This document shows positions 4,425-7,504 of a DNA stretch of 7,504 nt, piece by piece. Within the stretch, counting starts at the first letter, position 1. Every line of letters starts with the position of its first letter. The position numbers were made by a program, and so were the translations under genes. The stretch is taken from contig JAADGT010000084.1 in assembly GCA_013152215.1 (NCBI GenBank), positions 1 through 7,504 of the forward strand, written 5' to 3'. Under the pieces are notes generated by a model. The model did not search any database, had not been told where the DNA came from, and saw nothing but the letters and a program-made list of their open reading frames with translations. This stretch comes from Deltaproteobacteria bacterium. GTDB taxonomy: Bacteria > Desulfobacterota > Deferrisomatia > Deferrisomatales > Deferrisomataceae.

Positions 4425-7132
4425 GCCTTCTCCGACACCGCCGCCTGAGCCGCGGCCAGCCGGGCGATCGGCACCCGGAACGGGCTGCACGACACGTAGT
4501 CCAGGCCGACCCGGTGGAAGAACCCGATGGAGTCGGGGTCTCCGCCGTGCTCGCCGCACACCCCCACCTTGAGGTCGGCCCGCGCCGCCCGGCCCCGCTC
4601 GGTTCCCAGGGCCACCAACTGCCCCACCCCTTCCTGGTCGATGCTCTGGAACGGGTCCTTGGGGTAGATCCCCCGGTCCACGTACACGGGCAGGAACGAT
4701 CCGGCGTCGTCTCGACTGAACCCGCACGTCATCTGGGTGAGGTCGTTGGTGCCGAAGCTGAAGAACTCGGCCTCGGATGCGATCTCCCCGGCGGTGAGGG
4801 CCGCCCGCGGCACCTCCACCATGGTGCCCACCAGAAACGGAAGATCGTCCACGCCGGTGGCCCGCCTCACCTCGTCGGCCACCTCCAGGATGATCCGCTT
4901 CTGGTCCTGCAGCTCGGCCACGTGCCCCACCAGCGGGACCATGATCTCGGGCCGGGCGTCCACGCCCTCCTTGCGCAGCTCGGCCGCGGCCTCCAGCACC
5001 GCCCGGGCCTGCATTCGGGTGATCTCCGGGTAACTGATCCCCAGCCGACACCCCCGATGGCCCAGCATGGGGTTCATCTCCCGCAGCTGCGCCACCCGGG
5101 TCCTCACGGCCTCGGGGTCCTTGCCCATGGTCTCTGCCAGCTCCCGGATCTGGGCGTCCTCGTGGGGCACGAACTCGTGCAGCGGGGGATCCAGCAGCCG
5201 CACGGTCACCGGCAGGCCCTCCATGGCCCGGAAGATCCCTTTGAAGTCCTCCTTCTGGTAAGGCAGCAGCTTCTCCAGGGCCCGGGCCCGCTCCTCCGGG
5301 GTCTCCGCCAGGATCATCTCGCGCATGGCCCGGATCCGCTCCTCGCCGAAGAACATGTGCTCGGTGCGGCACAAGCCGATGCCCTCCGCCCCGAACCGGC
5401 GGGCCTGGGCCGCGTCCTCGGGCCGGTCGGCGTTGGTGCGCACGCCCAGCCGCCTCAGCTCGTCGCAGAACCCCAGGAACCGGGCCAGGTGCTCGTTGCG
5501 CTCGGGGTCCAGCACGATCAGCGGCAGCTCGCCGGCGTACAGCACACCCTTGGTGCCGTTCACCGTGATCACGTCGCCTTCGCGCAGCACGGTGTCGCCC
5601 ACCGTCACGGTCCCGGCCGCCACGTCGATCTCGAGGGCGCCGCATCCGACGACGCAGGTCTTCCCCCACCCCCGCGCCACCAGGGCGGCGTGGGAGGTCA
5701 TGCCGCCCTTGGCCGTGACGATGGCCTCGGCCGCATGCATGCCGTGCACGTCCTCCGGGCTCGTCTCGATCCGCACCAGGATCACGGTTTCACCGGCCGC
5801 TGCCCGCTCCTCGGCCCGTTCCGGGGTCAGCACGATGCGGCCGGTGGCCCCACCCGGCCCGGCCGGCAGCCCACGGGCCAGGGGCCGGGCCGACTTCTCG
5901 GCGTTCGGATCCACCATGGGGTGCAGCAGCTCGTCGAGCTGGTTGGGCTTCACTCGCATGACGGCCTCGGCTTTGTCGATCAGGCCCTCGTCCACCATGT
6001 CCACGGCCATGCGCACCGCGGCCGGGCCGTTGCGCTTGCCCGTGCGGGTCTGCAGCAGCCACACCCGGCCCTCTTGCACGGTGAACTCGATGTCCTGCAT
6101 GTCGCGGTAGTGGCGCTCCAGCCGGTTCCGGACCTCCAGGAGTTCCTGGTAGGCCTCGGGCATGGCCTCCTCGAGGGTGGGCAGGTGGCGGTTCGCGTCG
6201 TTCTTGCTCTCCTCATTGATGGCGTACGGGGTGCGGATGCCCGCCACCACGTCTTCGCCCTGGGCGTTGGGGAGCCACTCTCCGTAAAAGGAGTTTTCGC
6301 CGGTGGCCGGGTTCCGGGTGAACCCCACTCCGGTGGCGCTGCGGTCGCCCATGTTCCCGAACACCATGGCCTGCACGTTCACCGCCGTGCCCCACTCGTC
6401 CGGGATCCCCTCGATACGCCGGTACTGGACCGCACGCTTGCCGTTCCAGCTCTGGAACACCGCCCCGATGGCCCCCCACAGCTGGTCCATCGGGTCGTCG
6501 GGGAACGGCTTGCCCAGCACCTCCTCCACCCGGCGGCGGAACGCGTCGCACAGGTCCTTGAGGTCGTCGGCCGTGAGGTCGGTGTCGGCGGTGACCCCCT
6601 TTTCCTTCTTGCGGGCCTCCATGAGGTGCTCGAGCTGGAGGCGAATCGCCTCGCCCTCGGCCGGCTCGATCCCCGCGGCCTTCTCCATGACCACGTCTGC
6701 GTACATCATGATGAGCCGGCGGTACGAGTCGTACACGAACCGCTCGTTACCCGTCCGCCGCACCATGCCCGGGATCGTGGAGGAGCACAGGCCCACGTTG
6801 AGCACGGTCTCCATCATGCCCGGCATGGACTGGCGGGCGCCGCTGCGCACGCTGACCAGGAGTGGGTTGTCCGGGTCGCCGAACCGGGCCTCCATGACCT
6901 CGGCCATGAACGTCAGGGCCTTCTCCACCTCCTGCCGCAACCCCTCGGGGTAGGTGCCGCCGTGGTCGTAGTAGTAGGTGCACACCTCGGTGGTGATGGT
7001 GAACCCCGCCGGAACCGGGATGCCCAGATGGCACATCTCCGCCAGGTTGGCGCCCTTGCCGCCCAACAGGTCCTTCATGTCGGCCCGACCCTCGGCCCGA
7101 GCCGCCCCGAACGTGTACACGTACTTGGCCAT
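4421..7132 (-). CDS. ppdK: Pyruvate, phosphate dikinase
   Basis: A 903-residue cytoplasmic enzyme that reversibly converts pyruvate, ATP and phosphate into PEP, AMP and pyrophosphate. In anaerobes it serves gluconeogenesis or pyrophosphate-linked glycolysis. Length fits the family (about 870-900). The N-terminal ATP-grasp domain shows GGKGANLAEM at 24-33 and SVRSGARQSMPGMMET at 94-109. The swivelling phosphohistidine is His481 in GGMTSHAALVARG, with Thr479 at the position that the PPDK regulatory protein phosphorylates in plants. In the PEP/pyruvate barrel, Arg589, Arg645, Glu773, Asn796 and Cys859 match by constant spacing the catalytic residues known from Clostridium symbiosum PPDK. Also present are LCRTEHMFF, GTNDLTQ and VCGEHGGDP. 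Start ATG 7132 has a strong AGGAGG five bases upstream; an upstream in-frame ATG at 7186 lacks this and adds a non-conserved tail. It is the first gene of the coupled operon, its stop overlapping the cytochrome's GTG start. No gene for a PPDK regulatory protein is seen in the window. Confidence 0.97.
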   Translation of the reverse strand: MAKYVYTFGAARAEGRADMKDLLGGKGANLAEMCHLGIPVPAGFTITTEVCTYYYDHGGTYPEGLRQEVEKALTFMAEVMEARFGDPDNPLLVSVRSGARQSMPGMMETVLNVGLCSSTIPGMVRRTGNERFVYDSYRRLIMMYADVVMEKAAGIEPAEGEAIRLQLEHLMEARKKEKGVTADTDLTADDLKDLCDAFRRRVEEVLGKPFPDDPMDQLWGAIGAVFQSWNGKRAVQYRRIEGIPDEWGTAVNVQAMVFGNMGDRSATGVGFTRNPATGENSFYGEWLPNAQGEDVVAGIRTPYAINEESKNDANRHLPTLEEAMPEAYQELLEVRNRLERHYRDMQDIEFTVQEGRVWLLQTRTGKRNGPAAVRMAVDMVDEGLIDKAEAVMRVKPNQLDELLHPMVDPNAEKSARPLARGLPAGPGGATGRIVLTPERAEERAAAGETVILVRIETSPEDVHGMHAAEAIVTAKGGMTSHAALVARGWGKTCVVGCGALEIDVAAGTVTVGDTVLREGDVITVNGTKGVLYAGELPLIVLDPERNEHLARFLGFCDELRRLGVRTNADRPEDAAQARRFGAEGIGLCRTEHMFFGEERIRAMREMILAETPEERARALEKLLPYQKEDFKGIFRAMEGLPVTVRLLDPPLHEFVPHEDAQIRELAETMGKDPEAVRTRVAQLREMNPMLGHRGCRLGISYPEITRMQARAVLEAAAELRKEGVDARPEIMVPLVGHVAELQDQKRIILEVADEVRRATGVDDLPFLVGTMVEVPRAALTAGEIASEAEFFSFGTNDLTQMTCGFSRDDAGSFLPVYVDRGIYPKDPFQSIDQEGVGQLVALGTERGRAARADLKVGVCGEHGGDPDSIGFFHRVGLDYVSCSPFRVPIARLAAAQAAVSEKA

Positions 7133-7137
7133 GGCGT

Positions 7138-7143
7138 CCTCCT
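7138..7143 (-). promoter_or_regulatory. Ribosome-binding site of ppdK
   Basis: AGGAGG on the minus strand, five bases before ATG 7132. It is the strongest Shine-Dalgarno sequence in the window and fixes the ppdK start over the upstream in-frame ATG at 7186. Confidence 0.85.
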
Positions 7144-7183
7144 GTGGGGTGAAAGCGTTTCTCGTGAATCGTTGGGGGGGAGC

Positions 7184-7281
7184 CACGGATTCACACGGAT
7201 GAACACAGATGGAACCGACAAACGGTTACGTCCGGCGCGGTTTGCCGCTTCTACATCCGTGAAAATCTGTGTTCATCCGTG
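7184..7281. repeat. Large inverted repeat built from decamers, in the ppdK leader
   Basis: A perfect 17-base inverted repeat: CACGGATGAACACAGAT at 7194-7210 and its exact complement at 7265-7281, separated by 54 bases. Each arm is part of three imperfect decamers. The left arm (plus strand) is CACGGATTCA, CACGGATGAA, CACAGATGGA (7184-7213). The right arm read on the minus strand is CACGGATGAA, CACAGATTTT, CACGGATGTA (7281-7252). It lies 52-149 bases upstream of the ppdK start, so if transcribed it would form a long hairpin in the leader. The middle (7214-7251) has no coding signal. From memory, ATCCGTG/CACGGAT-type repeats occur between genes in many environmental bacteria. No clear -35/-10 pair was found around it. 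Confidence 0.8.
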
Positions 7282-7312
7282 GCCGCGAAAATGCTCCCTT
7301 CCCAGTAACTTC

Positions 7313-7333
7313 GGTCGTTGGTCGTCGGTCGGG
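7313..7333. repeat. Three GGTC heptamers
   Basis: GGTCGTT, GGTCGTC and GGTCGGG follow each other in exact seven-base register on the plus strand. They resemble the GGTCCAC/GGTCGCC units that the 1342-1411 array shows on its minus strand, so this seems a shorter copy of the same family in inverted orientation. It runs directly into the hairpin at 7333-7345. Confidence 0.65.
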
Positions 7334-7345
7334 GGCCTTCGGCCC
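7333..7345 (+). repeat. 13-base hairpin GGGCCTTCGGCCC (copy 2)
   Basis: A 5-base stem with TTC loop, identical to minus-strand bases 1341-1329. It overlaps the last base of the adjoining heptamer run. Together with the heptamers it repeats the architecture seen downstream of the kinase gene. Confidence 0.65.
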
Positions 7346-7349
7346 GCCA

Positions 7350-7381
7350 GGCGGCTAGGCAGCTAGGCGGCCGGGCGGCTC
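7350..7381. repeat. Four-unit octamer tandem repeat
   Basis: GGCGGCTA, GGCAGCTA, GGCGGCCG and GGCGGCTC follow in exact eight-base register. The consensus is GGCGGCTA. It starts four bases after the hairpin copy 2, so three repeat types (decamer, heptamer, octamer) are stacked within about 200 bases upstream of ppdK. No function can be assigned. Confidence 0.65.
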
Positions 7382-7437
7382 TCGAACCGCGCCAAAGCTC
7401 GGGGGCATGGGGCCTGCTGGAGAGCCGCGTGCGGCTC
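7375..7437. repeat. Overlapping inverted repeats with alternative pairings
   Basis: GCGGCTCTC at 7375-7383 is the exact complement of GAGAGCCGC at 7420-7428 (36-base loop). The second arm can instead pair locally, as GAGCCGC at 7422-7428 with GCGGCTC at 7431-7437. The two folds are mutually exclusive. The latter is followed by CTT on the plus strand, too short a T tract for a confident terminator. The direction of transcription here is unknown. Confidence 0.4.
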
Positions 7438-7504
7438 CTTAGCTCGCCGCGCAGCGCCTCCAACGCTCGTACCGTGAATTCGTTCGTGCCCCACCGAACG
7501 GTCA
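7382..7504. other. Right-edge stretch with no assignable gene
   Basis: No RNA gene or convincing coding region is visible between the octamer repeat and the window edge. A minus-strand frame is open from the edge (7503) to a TAG at 7363-7365 (46 residues), but it runs into the octamer repeat, is Ala/Arg-rich and shows no motif. A 6-base inverted repeat (CGTTCG at 7481-7486, CGAACG at 7495-7500) sits at the very end. It may be the tail of an upstream gene or another dispersed repeat; the window is too short to tell. Confidence 0.35.

Noticed and set aside
4425..5669. Extension of the cytochrome frame upstream to 5669
   Set aside because: It lies inside ppdK in a different frame and would place the clear signal peptide in mid-protein.
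7133..7350. Sigma-70 or sigma-54 promoter for ppdK
   Set aside because: I could not find a convincing -35/-10 or -24/-12 pair in the leader; weak matches such as TTGTCG lacked a partner at proper spacing.
4298..7366. Very long plus-strand open frame opposite ppdK (1022 codons)
   Set aside because: It is the antisense shadow of a GC-rich coding gene. The translation is His/Gly/Pro/Leu-rich with no recognisable motif, while the minus strand encodes a complete PPDK.
7251..7463. Minus-strand 70-codon open frame across the repeats
   Set aside because: It translates the decamer, heptamer and octamer repeats, so its open state reflects stop-poor repeats rather than selection for protein.

Overview
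This is a GC-rich window (clearly well above 60% G+C by eye). All five confident genes are on the minus strand, so they are transcribed right to left. Gene content (pyruvate phosphate dikinase, a periplasmic multiheme cytochrome c, sensor-kinase parts, a thiolase) together with GC-rich intergenic DNA full of short repeats suggests an anaerobic or respiratory bacterium, perhaps of the Desulfobacterota type. That placement is inference only; no marker gene is present.

In transcription order: a repeat-rich, apparently gene-free leader (about 7133-7504); ppdK (7132-4421); an eight-heme-motif periplasmic cytochrome c of the c554-like kind (4424-3246); a receiver protein with a histidine-phosphotransfer-like helical domain but no ATPase (3249-2545); a sensorless histidine kinase with a degenerate C-terminal receiver (2548-1415); a 140-base spacer made largely of heptanucleotide repeats; and a thiolase (1274-66) followed by two GC-rich hairpins.

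ppdK, cytochrome, receiver protein and kinase are joined by three consecutive 4-base stop/start overlaps (GTGA, ATGA, GTGA), each with a purine-rich ribosome-binding sequence. They look like one translationally coupled operon. PPDK interconverts pyruvate and PEP in the cytoplasm, the cytochrome carries electrons in the periplasm, and the two signalling proteins have no visible DNA-binding or membrane-sensing part. Why these four are coupled is the main biological question here. The thiolase has its own ribosome-binding site beyond the repeat spacer and may be a separate unit.

The less expected content is intergenic. Both ends of the four-gene operon carry a run of GGTC-type heptamers leading directly into the same 13-base hairpin (GGGCCTTCGGCCC), in opposite orientations with the heptamers facing inward. 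The ppdK leader also holds a large inverted repeat built of decamers and a run of four octamers. These look like dispersed intergenic repeats rather than genes.
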